Assembly: GCF_001687105.1 (NCBI RefSeq)
Contig: NZ_CP014595.1
Span: forward strand, 1,364,001-1,428,000
DNA from: Salipiger sp. CCB-MM3
Lineage (GTDB): Bacteria > Pseudomonadota > Alphaproteobacteria > Rhodobacterales > Rhodobacteraceae
DNA length: 64,000 nucleotides
Direction: 5' to 3'
Position numbers and translations under genes: made by a program. Position 1 is the stretch's first letter, and each line of letters opens with the position of its first letter. Positions 10,106 to 20,354 of this stretch are shown in pieces. The notes under the pieces were generated by a model. That model was not told the origin of the DNA, made no database searches, and saw only the letters and a program-made list of their open reading frames with translations.

Positions 10106-11512
10106 ATGAGCACCGCGGGAACACCAGCGTTCAAACTGGCGATACCCTGCACCGCGATCGCCGCCGCCGTTTGGCTCGGGCTGGCGCCGCCGGAGGCGCT
10201 CACAGTCGAGCAAGGCCGCATCCTCGGCATCGTCCTGATCACCCTGTCGCTCTGGGGCACCTCGGTGGTGCCGGGATATCTGGCCAGCCTCGTGTTCTTC
10301 ACAGCGCTGCTGATCCTTGGGCTGGCACCGCCCAATTTGGTGTTCTCGGGCTTCACCTCGACGGCCACTTGGCTGATCGTCTCGGGCTTCGTCATCGGGG
10401 CGGCGATCAGCACCTCTGGCCTAGCGGCGCGGCTGGCGCGGGGACTGGCGCCCGCGCTCACCGGGTCTTACGCGCGGCTGCTGAGCGGCCTGATGCTGAT
10501 CTGCATGGCTCTGGGCTTTGTCATGCCTTCCTCGTTGGGCCGGGCGGTGCTGCTGGTGCCGATCGGCATGGCGCTGGCGGACCGCGCGGGCTTTGCCAAA
10601 GGCTCCACCGGGCGGATCGGCATCGCGGTGGTGCTGACCGCGGGCTGCAACCTGCCCAGCTTCGCCATCCTGCCCTCGAACCTGCCGAACATGGTTCTGA
10701 CCGGGGCGGCTGACACGATCCTCGGGGTGCATCTGGGCTATTTCGAGTATCTCGCTCTGCACTACCCGGTGCTGGGGCTGGTGAAATCCGCTGTGGTGGT
10801 GGCGCTGGCCCTGAGGCTCTTTCCCGCAAGAACCGGCATGGCGCTTGCGGGCACCTCGGACGAAATCGGCCCCGCGCCGACCCAAGACCAACGCCGCCAG
10901 CAGATCCGCGTGGCGCTGGTGCTGCTGGCCACGCTGGCGCTGTGGATGACCGACCGTCTGCATGGGGTCAACGCCGCATGGGTGGGCATGGGCGCGTCGA
11001 TCCTGCTGCTGCTGCCCAAACTCGGTGTGGTGAGCCCGCCTGCGTTCAAACAGGCGGTGGATTTCGGCATGCTGCTCTTCGTCGCCGGGGCGCTGGCGCT
11101 TGGTGCGGTGGTCAACAGTTCGGGGCTGGGCTCAGTGATCGGCACGGCGCTGCAATCGGTGCTGCCGCTGCAGCCGGGGCGTGATTTCCTCAATTTCCTG
11201 TCGCTGGGCGGTATGGCGATCCTGACCGCGATGCTGACCACCAACCCCGGCGCCCCGGCGGTGCTGACCCCGCTGGCACCAGATCTCGCGCAGGCCAGCG
11301 GGCTTGGGCTGACCACCGTGCTGATGACGCAGGTGATCGGCTTTTCGACGATGGTCTTTGCCTATCAGGTGGCGCCGCTGGTGGTCGCCATGCAGCTTTC
11401 GGGCGAGAAGCTGTCGCATCTCGCCCGATTCCTCGTGCCGCTGGCGGCAATCACCATCGTGATCCTGCTGCCGCTCGACTATCTGTGGTGGCGCCTGCTG
11501 GGCTGGTTCTGA
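10106..11512 (+). CDS. DASS (SLC13)-family sodium:dicarboxylate/sulfate-type transporter
   Basis: 468-residue inner-membrane protein of about 11-12 hydrophobic segments. It has the two inverted Ser/Thr-Asn-Pro-like hairpins expected of the divalent anion:sodium symporters, for example LPSNLPNMVLTG near residue 195 and MLTTNPGAPAVLTP near 375. The start at 10106 follows AGGAGAGCAGC; a longer frame from 10046 lacks a binding site. Substrate is not readable from sequence (C4-dicarboxylate, sulfate or similar). It sits between dapC-like and dapE genes, both on the other strand, so it is not part of that pathway by transcription. Confidence 0.82.
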   Translation: MSTAGTPAFKLAIPCTAIAAAVWLGLAPPEALTVEQGRILGIVLITLSLWGTSVVPGYLASLVFFTALLILGLAPPNLVFSGFTSTATWLIVSGFVIGAAISTSGLAARLARGLAPALTGSYARLLSGLMLICMALGFVMPSSLGRAVLLVPIGMALADRAGFAKGSTGRIGIAVVLTAGCNLPSFAILPSNLPNMVLTGAADTILGVHLGYFEYLALHYPVLGLVKSAVVVALALRLFPARTGMALAGTSDEIGPAPTQDQRRQQIRVALVLLATLALWMTDRLHGVNAAWVGMGASILLLLPKLGVVSPPAFKQAVDFGMLLFVAGALALGAVVNSSGLGSVIGTALQSVLPLQPGRDFLNFLSLGGMAILTAMLTTNPGAPAVLTPLAPDLAQASGLGLTTVLMTQVIGFSTMVFAYQVAPLVVAMQLSGEKLSHLARFLVPLAAITIVILLPLDYLWWRLLGWF

Positions 11513-11545
11513 GCCTGCCCGTGAAAAGGCGCGTCAGGAGCCGCG

Positions 11546-12703
11546 TCAGGCGAAATAATCGCACAGCATCCGCGTGTAGATCGCCTTCAACTGGCCGATC
11601 TGCGCCACCTCGACGTTCTCATCCACCTGATGCAGCGTCTTGCCCACGAGGCCGAACTCGACCACCGGGCAATGATGCCGCATGAAGCGCGCATCCGAGG
11701 TGCCGCCCGTGGTCGACAGTTCCGGCGTGCGGCCGGTCTCGGCCTCCACTGCCTTTGCCACGAGATCCGACAGAGCCCCCGGCGGGGTGAGGAACGCCTC
11801 GCCCGAGATCTTGATCGCAACCTCGGTGCTGGTGCCGAACTCGGCATCGACCTTGGCCGCCTCGTCGCGCAGCCACTCCGACAGCGACGCGCCGGTGTGG
11901 GTGTCGTTGAAGCGGATGTTGAGCGTGGCGCGGGTTTGCGCGGGCACCACATTGGTTGCGGGGTTGCCGGTGTCGATGGTCACCACCGCCAGCGTGGTCG
12001 GGTCGAAATGGTCGGTGCCCTCGTCAAGCACATGGCTCGACAGCCGGTCCATCAGCCGGGCCATGGCGGGCATCGGGTTCAGCGCGCGGTGCAGATAGGC
12101 CGAGTGCCCCTGCTTTCCGGTCACCGTGAAGAAAGCGTTCATCGAGCCGCGACGACCGATCTTCATCATGTCGCCCATCTCTTCGGGGCAGGTCGGCTCG
12201 CCAACGATGCAGATCGACATGCGCTCGTCCTCGGCGGCCATGTAGTCGAGCAGCGCCGTCGTGCCGTCGACCGCATCGCCCTCTTCGTCGCCGGTGATCG
12301 CCAGAACGATGGCACCCTCGGGCGGGGTCTCTTTCACGAAATCCACGGCGGCGGCGGCAAAGGCGGCCACCCCCGACTTCATGTCGGTGGCGCCGCGCCC
12401 GTACATCACGCCGTCCTTCACCTCGGCGCCAAAGGGATCGACGGTCCAAGCGGCAAGATCGCCCACCGGCACCACGTCGGTATGGCCGTTGAAGCCAAAG
12501 CTCTTGGCATGCCCCTTCTCGCCCCAGCGCGCGAAGAGGTTGGCGACGCCGCCCCGGTCGACGCGGGTGCAGGCAAAGCCCGCATGCTCCAGCAGGCCCT
12601 GCAGCAGCACCAGCGCACCGCCCTCTTCGGGCGTGACCGTCGGGCAGCGGATCAGATCGGCGGTCAACTGGACAGGATCGAGGGGCTTGGGGTCGGTGGT
12701 CAT
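11546..12703 (-). CDS. dapE: Succinyl-diaminopimelate desuccinylase DapE
   Basis: M20 zinc hydrolase releasing succinate from N-succinyl-LL-2,6-diaminopimelate, for lysine and peptidoglycan synthesis. 385 residues. Metal-site motifs are intact: [30 protein letters not shown] and GEPTC, with a C-terminal [11 protein letters not shown] and a late His (LHQVDENV). The start at 12703 is preceded by CGGAGA and gives the family length; the frame runs on upstream to 13057 without family sequence. It converges with the anion transporter. Confidence 0.95.
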   Translation of the reverse strand: MTTDPKPLDPVQLTADLIRCPTVTPEEGGALVLLQGLLEHAGFACTRVDRGGVANLFARWGEKGHAKSFGFNGHTDVVPVGDLAAWTVDPFGAEVKDGVMYGRGATDMKSGVAAFAAAAVDFVKETPPEGAIVLAITGDEEGDAVDGTTALLDYMAAEDERMSICIVGEPTCPEEMGDMMKIGRRGSMNAFFTVTGKQGHSAYLHRALNPMPAMARLMDRLSSHVLDEGTDHFDPTTLAVVTIDTGNPATNVVPAQTRATLNIRFNDTHTGASLSEWLRDEAAKVDAEFGTSTEVAIKISGEAFLTPPGALSDLVAKAVEAETGRTPELSTTGGTSDARFMRHHCPVVEFGLVGKTLHQVDENVEVAQIGQLKAIYTRMLCDYFA

Positions 12704-12920
12704 GGGCGCATCTCCGGGCAATTTGCCTCTGGCTACCCCGAGGTCGCGGCGCGTGCAAATGTGATGAAAAGGCCGCAGCGCGCCACGCCGCCGGCGGCGG
12801 GCGGCTGACGGCGCAGCGGCAGCGGTGCTAGCTTGGGCCAAAAGCCCCTTTGGCATGGTCGCACGCGGCGACCCCGCAGGGACAAAATTGCGAGGCACCC
12901 CCAAGCATGAGCAGCCCCGG

Positions 12921-13994
12921 ATGAGCTGGATCGCCATCGCCTCGGACGAGGCGCGCTGGATCGACAGACCGGCCTTCGCCGCCGCGCTGGACGTGCCCGG
13001 CGGGCGCATGGAGCGCGGCACGCTGCTGCTCGAAACACGGCTTTCGCCACAGGCCAAGCCGCAAGTTCTGATGTCTTATGAACGCGGCTTCCCGCTGGCG
13101 GCGAGCCTTTCGGTCCAGGTCCTGCCCAGCGGCAGCATCGTTCTGGTGACCAGCCGGGAGGGCGAGATCTTCCACACGGTGATCGCCCACCCCGGCGATG
13201 GCCGCGCCGAAACGCTGCGGCTGACGCTGGCATGGGACGCGCCGCGCCGCTGGGCCCGGCTGAGCGTCGAACGCCCGGAAAGTGGCACGATCGAGCTGCG
13301 CGAACTGGCACCGCCCCCGCCGCCCTTCTATGAGGACCTGAAGGCACTGACGCTGCATCCCGAGCTTTGCGCCATCGCGCCGGACCTGCTGTTCTTCGCC
13401 CTCTCCGACGAGATCGAGCCGGTGGGCCCGCTGCCGACGCTGGCGGGCTCGACCCCGATCGCGACGCCGAACGGCTATCGCCGTCTCGAAAACATCCGGC
13501 GCGGCGACAGGGTGCTGACCGGCGACGGCCGCGCAGTGCCGGTGCTGGAAACCGTGCACCGGCTGGTGCCCGCGCGCGGCTCTTTCAGCCCTGTGCGTCT
13601 GCGCGCGCCCTATCTTGGGCTGCAGCGCGACATCCTCGTGGCGCCGCACCAGCGCCTGCTGATCGGCGGCTCGGAGGTGGAATATCTGTTCGGACGCGAA
13701 GCGGTTCTGGTGCCCGCGCACAGCCTGACCCACGGCTTTGCCGGGCAGGCCGAGGATTGCGGGCCGCTGCTGTGCTACCACCAGCTTCTGCTGCCCGCGC
13801 ATGACACGCTGCTCGCCGCCGGGCTGGCCGCCGAAAGCCTTTACGTGGGCAGGTTGCGCCGCGATCCGGCGCGGCTGGCGGCCTCGCTGTTGGCGGGGAT
13901 GCCGCGCGATACCATCCCCGAGCAGCACCGCGCCGGGCATCAGGTGCTTGGCCCCTTCGAGGCGGTGACGCTGGTCGAGGCGCGCGCGGCCTGA
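12921..13994 (+). CDS. Hint (hedgehog/intein)-domain protein with a degenerate nucleophile position
   Basis: 357 residues from the ATG at 12921; the start is uncertain because no strong binding site precedes it and the frame is open to a GTG at 12825. The N-terminal half (about 1-165) is an unassigned beta-rich domain. The C-terminal half begins [27 protein letters not shown] and continues with [12 protein letters not shown] and [12 protein letters not shown], the Hint domain layout common in Rhodobacteraceae exported or calcium-binding proteins. The Cys expected a few residues before the PGTxIxT-like strand is absent, so self-cleavage by the usual thioester route is doubtful. No signal peptide is seen. 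Confidence 0.75.
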   Translation: MSWIAIASDEARWIDRPAFAAALDVPGGRMERGTLLLETRLSPQAKPQVLMSYERGFPLAASLSVQVLPSGSIVLVTSREGEIFHTVIAHPGDGRAETLRLTLAWDAPRRWARLSVERPESGTIELRELAPPPPPFYEDLKALTLHPELCAIAPDLLFFALSDEIEPVGPLPTLAGSTPIATPNGYRRLENIRRGDRVLTGDGRAVPVLETVHRLVPARGSFSPVRLRAPYLGLQRDILVAPHQRLLIGGSEVEYLFGREAVLVPAHSLTHGFAGQAEDCGPLLCYHQLLLPAHDTLLAAGLAAESLYVGRLRRDPARLAASLLAGMPRDTIPEQHRAGHQVLGPFEAVTLVEARAA

Positions 13995-14021
13995 GAGGCG
14001 CCTTGCGGGGATGCGGTTTAT

Positions 14022-14085
14022 GGGGGCGCTGCCCCCGCCGCGCAACGCGCGGCTCCCCCGGGATATTTCCATCTAGACGAAGCGG
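14022..14085 (+). repeat. Dispersed GC-rich intergenic repeat, copy B
   Basis: GGGGGCGCTGCCCCCGC, a CGCG-rich spacer, GCTCCCCCGGGATATTT and a GACGAAG end reproduce the block order of copy A at 4966-5035. It lies between the Hint gene and rnr, in the same orientation relative to its own blocks. Confidence 0.6.
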
Positions 14086-14162
14086 CGGGCGGGCGCGCAC
14101 GCGGGCTTGGAACGGCGCAGAATGGCGATGACGCTGGCCGCGGCGCGTGCTACGGCTGCGGC

Positions 14163-16493
14163 ATGAGCAAACTGCCTTCGAAAGCCGAGATCCTCGACTG
14201 GATCATGGCGCACCCGACCCAGACCGCGAAACGTGACATTGCCAAAGCCTTTGGCATCAAAGGGGCTGCGCGGATCGACCTCAAGCGCGTCCTCAAGGAG
14301 CTTGAGGCTGAGGGGCATCTGGAAAAGCGCAAGAAGACCTACCGCGACCCGGACCGGCTGCCGCCGGTGACCGTGCTGCAGGTCAAGGCGCCCGACGAGA
14401 ACGGCGACCTTTTCGCGCAGCCGCTGGAGTGGCACGGCGAGGGCGTCGAGCCCGCGGTGCTGCTGGTGCCGCGCGCCACCGACCCGGCGCTTGGAGAGGG
14501 TGACCGCATCCTCGCCAAGCTGCAGGTGGTGCATGAGGAAGATCACAACTACGAGGCGCGGCTCATCCGCAAGATTGGCGTCAGCCCGCGCAAGATCGTC
14601 GGCATCTTCCGCAAGGGCCCCGAGGGCGGACGCATCGTGCCGATCGACAAGGGGGCCGACAAGGAATGGCTGGTCGGTCCCGACGCCATGGCCGGCGCGC
14701 AGGAGGGCGAGCTGGTCGAGGCCGAACAGGCCGGGCCGCGCGCCTCGCGCATGGGTCTGCCGAAGGCGCGCATCGTCATGCGCCTTGGCGATCCTTCAGA
14801 GCCGAAGGCGGTCTCGCTCATCGCCATCCATCAGCACGGCATCCCCGACGCCTTCCCGCCGAAAGTGCTGGAGGAAGCCGACCGCATGAAGCCCGCGGGC
14901 CTCAAGGGCCGCACCGACCTGCGCGAGCTGCCGCTGGTGACCATCGACCCGGCCGATGCGCGCGACCATGACGATGCCTGTTTCGCCGAGGCGGACGAGG
15001 ACCCGAAGAACCCCGGCGGCCATGTGATCTGGGTCGCCATCGCCGATGTGGCGCATTACGTGCTGCCCGGCTCGGAACTGGACCGCGAGGCCAAGAAGCG
15101 CGGCAACTCCAGCTATTTCCCCGACCGGGTCGTGCCGATGCTGCCGGACCGTCTGTCGGGCGATCTGTGCTCGCTGCATGAGGGCGTGCCGCGCGCCTGT
15201 ATCGCCGTGCGCATGGTGATCGACGCCGAGGGCAACAAGCGCAGCCACAGCTTCGTGCGCGGGCTGATGCGCTCGCCCGCCTCGCTCAACTACGCCGAAG
15301 TGCAGCAGGCCATGGACGGCCAGCCCAACGACAAGACCGGGCCGCTGCTCGAGGATGTGATCCGGCCGCTCTATGCCGCCTATCACGCGCTGCGCGACGC
15401 CCGGAACCGCCGCCAGCCGCTGGATCTGGAACTGCCCGAGCGCAAGATCGTGCTGGGCGAGGATGGCACGGTGACCTCGGTCAATTTCGTTGACCGGCTG
15501 GACGCGCATAAGCTGATCGAAGAGTTCATGGTGCTGGCCAATGTGGCCGCCGCCGAGACGCTGATCGCCAAGCGTACGCCGCTGCTGTTCCGCGTGCACG
15601 AAGAGCCGCCGGTCGAAAAGCTCGACGCGCTGCGCGAGACGGCGCAGGCGGCGGGGCTCAACCTTGCCAAAGGACAGGTGCTGAAGACCGCGCATCTCAA
15701 CAAGCTGCTGCATGACGCGGCGGGGCGCGAGGATGCGGAACTGATCAACCTCGCCACGCTGCGCTCGATGACGCAGGCCTATTACAACCCCGAGAACTTC
15801 GGGCACTTCGGCCTCGCGCTGATGAACTACGCGCATTTCACCTCGCCGATCCGGCGCTATTCCGACCTCATCGTGCACCGCGGGCTGATCTCGGCGCATG
15901 GCTGGGGCGATGACGGGCTGTCGCAGACCGACATCGAGCGGCTGCAACAGACCGCCGAGCATATCTCGGACACCGAGCGGCGCTCGATGATGGCCGAGCG
16001 CGACACCACCGACCGCTATCTCGCCTCTTACCTGTCCGAACGTGTGGGCGCCGAGTTCGGCGGGCGGATCAGCGGCATCGCCAAATTCGGGGTCTTCGTG
16101 AAGCTCGACGAGAGTGGCGCCGACGGGCTGGTGCCGATCCGCAACCTCGGGAACGAATTCTTCCACTTCGACCGCGAGGCCGGCACGCTGATGGGTGCCG
16201 ACACCGGCACGCTGATCACGCTGGGCCAGCGGGTGCGGGTGAAGCTGGTGGACGTGACGCCGGTGACCGGCGGCATCGGGCTGGAACTGCTGGAACTGGC
16301 TGGCGAGGCGGTCGAGGCACCGCGGCATCGCAAGCCTGCGGGCTACGGGCGGTTCAAGAAGACACCCGGTGGCAGAGGCAGCGGCAAGGGACCCAAGGGC
16401 AAAGGCCCGGCGCGGCGCAAGGATGTGGCCGAGCGCAAGAAGAGCGCCAAGACCGCGCGCAAGGTCAGCCGCACGCGCAAGACCGAGCGCTGA
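14163..16493 (+). CDS. rnr: Ribonuclease R (RNB-family 3'-5' exoribonuclease)
   Basis: 776 residues. Order of parts: a helix-turn-helix-like N-terminus (KRDIAKAFGIKGAARIDLKRVLKELE), cold-shock domains, the RNB catalytic core with DPADARDHDDACF near residues 260-273 supplying the magnesium-binding aspartates, TSPIRRYSDLIVHR, an S1 domain (about 630-710, starting GRISGIAKFGVFVKL) and a Lys/Arg-rich tail of about 50 residues. The basic tail is typical of RNase R and absent from RNase II. It degrades structured RNA and works with trans-translation. The ATG context fits the family start. Confidence 0.95.
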   Translation: MSKLPSKAEILDWIMAHPTQTAKRDIAKAFGIKGAARIDLKRVLKELEAEGHLEKRKKTYRDPDRLPPVTVLQVKAPDENGDLFAQPLEWHGEGVEPAVLLVPRATDPALGEGDRILAKLQVVHEEDHNYEARLIRKIGVSPRKIVGIFRKGPEGGRIVPIDKGADKEWLVGPDAMAGAQEGELVEAEQAGPRASRMGLPKARIVMRLGDPSEPKAVSLIAIHQHGIPDAFPPKVLEEADRMKPAGLKGRTDLRELPLVTIDPADARDHDDACFAEADEDPKNPGGHVIWVAIADVAHYVLPGSELDREAKKRGNSSYFPDRVVPMLPDRLSGDLCSLHEGVPRACIAVRMVIDAEGNKRSHSFVRGLMRSPASLNYAEVQQAMDGQPNDKTGPLLEDVIRPLYAAYHALRDARNRRQPLDLELPERKIVLGEDGTVTSVNFVDRLDAHKLIEEFMVLANVAAAETLIAKRTPLLFRVHEEPPVEKLDALRETAQAAGLNLAKGQVLKTAHLNKLLHDAAGREDAELINLATLRSMTQAYYNPENFGHFGLALMNYAHFTSPIRRYSDLIVHRGLISAHGWGDDGLSQTDIERLQQTAEHISDTERRSMMAERDTTDRYLASYLSERVGAEFGGRISGIAKFGVFVKLDESGADGLVPIRNLGNEFFHFDREAGTLMGADTGTLITLGQRVRVKLVDVTPVTGGIGLELLELAGEAVEAPRHRKPAGYGRFKKTPGGRGSGKGPKGKGPARRKDVAERKKSAKTARKVSRTRKTER

Positions 16494-16517
16494 CGCAAGA
16501 ACAAGAACTGACGTAAG

Positions 16518-16566
16518 GGCGCGGCGGCCTACATCCCGGCAAAGGCGGGATCATGCCCGCCGCGCC
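16518..16566 (+). terminator. Hairpin downstream of rnr
   Basis: GGCGCGGCGG (16518-16527) pairs perfectly with CCGCCGCGCC (16557-16566), and an inner ATCCCG/CGGGAT stem sits between them. Only a short TTT follows, so termination strength is uncertain. It lies 25 bases past the rnr stop. Confidence 0.6.
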
Positions 16567-16638
16567 TTTGCCTGCTTCGCAAATCATGCATTTCGCGGTA
16601 GCCTTCTGCTCATAAAAAAACGAGCAGCAGGTGACCCC

Positions 16639-17913
16639 ATGAAACCGAGCCTTTTCGGCCTCGCGCTGTGCCTGACGGCGAGTCAGGCCGCCGCCGACCG
16701 ACTTGCCGACTTTTCCGCCCCCCTTGCCTCGCAGCGTCCCGCGCCGCGCCCCGCCGCCTTTGATACGGTGCAGGTGGTGCCCAAGGCCACGGTCGACCGC
16801 GAGTATCTGCACTGGCTCGACGGGTTCCGCAGCCGCGCCCGCGCCGAGGGGATCTCGGACGCCACGTTGAGCGCCGCCTTTCGCTCGCCGCATCTCGACA
16901 CCGACGCGCTGGCGAAGATCAACAATCAGGCCGAGTTCACCAAGACGCTGTGGAGCTATCTGGAGTCCGCCGTCTCCGAGAGCCGGATCGAGAATGGCCG
17001 CGCCGCGATGATCGCCCATGACCAGTTGCTGCGGCAGATCGAGGCGCGCTACGGCGTCGACCGGCAGGTGGTGGTGGCGATCTGGGGCATGGAAAGCGCC
17101 TATGGCAGCCACCGCGGCACGCATCCGGTGATCCCCGCGCTGGCGACGCTGGCCTATGGCTCGCGCCGCGGCAAGTTCTTCGAGGGCCAGCTCATTGACG
17201 CGCTGCGCATCATCCAACACGGCGACACGACGCCCGAGAAGATGACCGGCAGCTGGGCCGGGGCGATGGGGCACACGCAGTTCATCCCCTCGTCTTACCG
17301 CGCGCTTGCGGTGGACTGGACCGGCGATGGGCGGCGCGACATCTGGTCGGACGATCCCGCCGATGCGCTTGCCTCCACCGCCAATTACCTCGCCGAGAGC
17401 GGCTGGATCCACGGCCAGCCGTGGGGCGTCGAGGTGCAGCTGCCGCAGGGCTTCGACTATGGGCTTGCCGATGGCGACGCCGCGCGGATGCCTTCGGATT
17501 GGGCGCGGCTCGGCGTGGTCGGTATGGACGGCCAGCCGGTGCGCGACTTTGGCACGGCGCGGCTGCTTTTGCCCGCCGGCCACAAAGGCGCGGCCTTTCT
17601 GACCTTCAAGAACTTCAAGGTGATCTCGCGCTACAACGCCGCCGACGCCTATGTGATCGGCGTCGGCCATCTGGCGGACCGGATCATGGGCGGCGCGCCG
17701 ATCCTGTCGGACTGGCCGGATGACGAACGCGCGCTGACCAGCGGCGAGCGCAAGGAGTTGCAGATGCGGCTCAAGCAGGCGGGCTTCGATCCTTCGGGCG
17801 TCGACGGGCGGATCGGCCCGATGACCATCAAGGCGCTGCGAGACTATCAGCGCGCGGTGGGTGTCGTGCCCGACGGCTACGCCTCGCTCGAGGTGCTGCG
17901 GCGGCTGCGCTAA
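16639..17913 (+). CDS. Lytic murein transglycosylase, MltB type, with C-terminal peptidoglycan-binding domain
   Basis: 424 residues starting with a signal peptide (MKPSLFGLALCLTASQAAA). The MltB-like catalytic domain has WGMESAYGSHRG with the catalytic Glu near residue 152, then GSWAGAMGHTQFIPSSY and ADALASTANYLAESGW. The last 60 or so residues (ELQMRLKQAGFDPSGVDGRIGPMTIKALRDYQ) are a PG_binding_1 domain. It cleaves glycan strands in the periplasm. The start at 16639 is preceded by AGCAGGTG; the frame continues upstream over the end of rnr but without family sequence. Confidence 0.93.
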   Translation: MKPSLFGLALCLTASQAAADRLADFSAPLASQRPAPRPAAFDTVQVVPKATVDREYLHWLDGFRSRARAEGISDATLSAAFRSPHLDTDALAKINNQAEFTKTLWSYLESAVSESRIENGRAAMIAHDQLLRQIEARYGVDRQVVVAIWGMESAYGSHRGTHPVIPALATLAYGSRRGKFFEGQLIDALRIIQHGDTTPEKMTGSWAGAMGHTQFIPSSYRALAVDWTGDGRRDIWSDDPADALASTANYLAESGWIHGQPWGVEVQLPQGFDYGLADGDAARMPSDWARLGVVGMDGQPVRDFGTARLLLPAGHKGAAFLTFKNFKVISRYNAADAYVIGVGHLADRIMGGAPILSDWPDDERALTSGERKELQMRLKQAGFDPSGVDGRIGPMTIKALRDYQRAVGVVPDGYASLEVLRRLR

Positions 17914-17914
17914 G

Positions 17915-18352
17915 TCAGTTGCAGCCCGCCTTGAGGCAGGCCCGACGTAGGGTCTCGATCTGGCGTTTGCGCGGCTCGGGCCAGAGATTGGCGCCGCAGG
18001 GATCGGTGATCAGCACATAGCGGTCACCCTCGCGCTTCAGCAGCGCCGCCAGCTTGCCGCTGGCGGCCTTGCCGCACCAAGGGCCGAAACACACAGAACG
18101 GAGTGTGATGCGGCTGTCGAAGGGCCGCGTGAACCCCTCCTTGCCCAAGGCCCAACCCCAGATGCGCGCCGGAACCTCGCCGCCGTGACGCGGCACCGGG
18201 CCGGTCTCCAGCATGCCATTGACGGCCAGCCAAGACGACTCGCCCTCCGCCGCCGCGCGCACATCGCGGGCCACGTCGGGCGAAAGGCATTTCAGCGCCA
18301 GCGCGGGGCTGGCGGCGCAGCACATCAGCGCCAGCAGCAGCGTGCGGATCAC
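17915..18352 (-). CDS. Secreted Cys-containing protein of unknown function
   Basis: 145 residues with a clear signal peptide ([19 protein letters not shown]). The mature part has six to eight cysteines ([30 protein letters not shown]), suggesting a disulfide-bonded periplasmic protein. I do not recognise a family. Its start overlaps the stop of the rppH gene by 4 bases, so it is the last cistron of that minus-strand run, and its own stop is one base from the end of the convergent MltB gene. Confidence 0.75.
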   Translation of the reverse strand: MIRTLLLALMCCAASPALALKCLSPDVARDVRAAAEGESSWLAVNGMLETGPVPRHGGEVPARIWGWALGKEGFTRPFDSRITLRSVCFGPWCGKAASGKLAALLKREGDRYVLITDPCGANLWPEPRKRQIETLRRACLKAGCN

Positions 18353-18840
18353 AGCTTATCCTTGAAGGCGGCGATGACCTGCTCATAGACCGCGCGTTTG
18401 AACGGCACGATCTGATCCAGCACCTCATCGGCGGGCAGCCAGCACCATTGCGAAAACTCAGGATGTTCGGTGGCGATATTCACCTGATCGTCGCTGCCCT
18501 GAAAGCGCAGCAGATACCATTTCTGCTCCTGCCCCTTGTAGCGGCCCTTCCAGATGCGCGGCACGATGTCATGCGGCAGATCATAGGCGATCCAGCCGTC
18601 GGTCTCGGCCTCGACGGTGACCAGCGATGGGCTGACGCCGATCTCTTCTTCGAGCTCGCGCAGCGCCGCCTCGCGCGGCTCCTCGCCCTTGTCGATGCCG
18701 CCCTGCGGCATCTGCCAAGCCGGAACCTCGCTGTCGATGCGCTGGCCGACGAAGACATGCCCCGCAGCATTAGCGAGCATGACCCCGACATTGCGGCGGT
18801 AGGGCAGCGCGGCGATCTCTTCGGGGCTCATGGTCTTCAT
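18349..18840 (-). CDS. rppH: RNA pyrophosphohydrolase RppH (Nudix)
   Basis: Removes pyrophosphate from the 5' end of primary transcripts, starting their decay. 163 residues with a perfect Nudix box at about 47-69 ([23 protein letters not shown] split as G5xE7xREUxEExGU). YRRNVGVML at the N-terminus and RFQG/W-containing strands match RppH. AAGGAG precedes the start at 18840; the frame continues upstream over 36 more codons without family sequence. It follows ctpA after a terminator, and overlaps the next secreted-protein gene by 4 bases. Confidence 0.93.
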   Translation of the reverse strand: MKTMSPEEIAALPYRRNVGVMLANAAGHVFVGQRIDSEVPAWQMPQGGIDKGEEPREAALRELEEEIGVSPSLVTVEAETDGWIAYDLPHDIVPRIWKGRYKGQEQKWYLLRFQGSDDQVNIATEHPEFSQWCWLPADEVLDQIVPFKRAVYEQVIAAFKDKL

Positions 18841-18933
18841 CGGCGACTCCTTGGTGTGTGGCCGCACGCTATCGCCGGACAAAGCGTTTTGAAAGGGCAG
18901 CCGGGCGCGTGCATCCAGCGAAGGGCCAAAGCA

Positions 18934-18961
18934 AAAGGCGCGCCCCAAAGGACGCGCCTTT
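18934..18961 (-). terminator. Terminator of ctpA
   Basis: AAAGGCGCG and CGCGCCTTT form a perfect 9-bp stem, starting 22 bases past the ctpA stop. On the minus strand it is followed by TTTTGCTTT. Confidence 0.85.
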
Positions 18962-18982
18962 CGTCTCGCCCGAGGGGGCGGA

Positions 18983-20347
18983 TTACTTGTCGGCGGCCTG
19001 AGCCTGCTGCATCAGAGCGGCTTCGTCGCCCAGAACGCTGAGGCCCTTGAGGATGTCGATCGCATAGGCCAGCTGGTAGTCGTCCTGACGCAGCTGTGCC
19101 GCTTTCTCGGCCTTGGCACGATCTTCTTCGATCTGACGGATCTCGTCCTCGGTCAGGCTGTCGTTGTCCAGCGCGCCGCGCAGATCGGCCTCGGAGCGGC
19201 CAAAGACTGCGGGGCCGTCCTCATCGCTCTCCGGCTCGGGCGGACGCTGCTCGACGACGATGTCGGGCGAGACGCCAAGCGCTTGGATCGAGCGACCCGA
19301 GGGCGTGTAGTAGCGCGCGGTGGTCAGGCGCATGGCGCCATCGCCACGCAGCGGCATGACCGTCTGAACCGAACCCTTGCCGAAGCTCTTGGTGCCGACG
19401 ACCACGGCGCGGCGGTGATCCTTCAGCGCGCCAGCCACGATCTCGGATGCCGAAGCCGAACCGCCGTTGATCAGCACCACGATCGGCTTGCCTTCCGAAA
19501 GGTCGCCCTCGGTGGCGTTGTAGCGGTCGCCGTCGGAGGCGTTGCGGCCACGGGTCGAGACGATCTCGCCCTTGTCGAGGAAGGCATCGGCCACTTTGAT
19601 CGCCTGCGTCAGCAGACCACCGGGGTTGTTGCGCAGATCGACGACGATGCCGTTGACCTTGTCCATGCCGCCAGCGGCCTCGACCTCTTTGGCGAGCCCT
19701 TCGGCGAGGTTGGGATAGGTCTGATCGTTGAAGGTGGTGATGCGCAGCACCACGGTGTCGCCTTCGAGGCGCGAGCGCACGGCGGTCAGGGTGATGGTGT
19801 CGCGGATGATCGAGATATCCATGGGCTCTTCTTCGCCCTCACGCACCACGGTGATGACGATCTCGGAGCCAACCGGCCCGCGCATCTTGTCCACCGCCTC
19901 GTCGAGCGACAGGCCCAGAACCGACTCGCCGTCCACATGGGTGATGAAGTCGCCCGCTTCGACGCCAGCCTCGTCCGCCGGCGTGCCGTCCATCGGCGAG
20001 ACGACCTTCACGAAGCCGTCTTCCTGCGTCACTTCGATGCCAAGACCGCCAAACTCGCCGCGCGTCTGCACGCGCATGTCGGCGGCATCGTCCGGCGGCA
20101 GGTAGCTGGAGTGCGGGTCGAGCGAGGTGAGCATGCCGTTGATCGCCGCCTCGATCAGCTTTTTATCGTCCACTTCGGTCACATATTGCGCACGGATGCG
20201 CTCGAAGATGTCGCCGAAGAGGTCGAGCTGCTCATAGACGGAGGTGTTCTTTTCGGCCTCCTGTGCAAGCAGCGGGCCGACAAATTGCGTCGTCGCCACA
20301 ACGCCTGCCACGGTGCCGCCCACTGCGGCCATCAGAAACTTGTTCAT
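18983..20347 (-). CDS. ctpA: Carboxy-terminal processing protease CtpA (S41)
   Basis: 454-residue periplasmic serine protease. An N-terminal signal/anchor segment ([20 protein letters not shown]) is followed by [11 protein letters not shown], a PDZ domain (about 90-170, [12 protein letters not shown]) and the S41 core. The Ser-Lys dyad is intact: Ser in [13 protein letters not shown] near 297 and Lys in [12 protein letters not shown] near 321. The C-terminal 70 residues are charged and helical. It lies 7 bases after envC on the same strand, the common alphaproteobacterial arrangement, and probably processes or turns over envelope hydrolases. Confidence 0.95.
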   Translation of the reverse strand: MNKFLMAAVGGTVAGVVATTQFVGPLLAQEAEKNTSVYEQLDLFGDIFERIRAQYVTEVDDKKLIEAAINGMLTSLDPHSSYLPPDDAADMRVQTRGEFGGLGIEVTQEDGFVKVVSPMDGTPADEAGVEAGDFITHVDGESVLGLSLDEAVDKMRGPVGSEIVITVVREGEEEPMDISIIRDTITLTAVRSRLEGDTVVLRITTFNDQTYPNLAEGLAKEVEAAGGMDKVNGIVVDLRNNPGGLLTQAIKVADAFLDKGEIVSTRGRNASDGDRYNATEGDLSEGKPIVVLINGGSASASEIVAGALKDHRRAVVVGTKSFGKGSVQTVMPLRGDGAMRLTTARYYTPSGRSIQALGVSPDIVVEQRPPEPESDEDGPAVFGRSEADLRGALDNDSLTEDEIRQIEEDRAKAEKAAQLRQDDYQLAYAIDILKGLSVLGDEAALMQQAQAADK

Positions 20348-20354
20348 CCTCAGA

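Noticed and set aside
12825..12920. N-terminal extension of the Hint protein from the GTG at 12825
   Set aside because: The extra 32 residues have no signal peptide or family character and no ribosome binding site precedes the GTG; ATG at 12921 preferred, though not certain.
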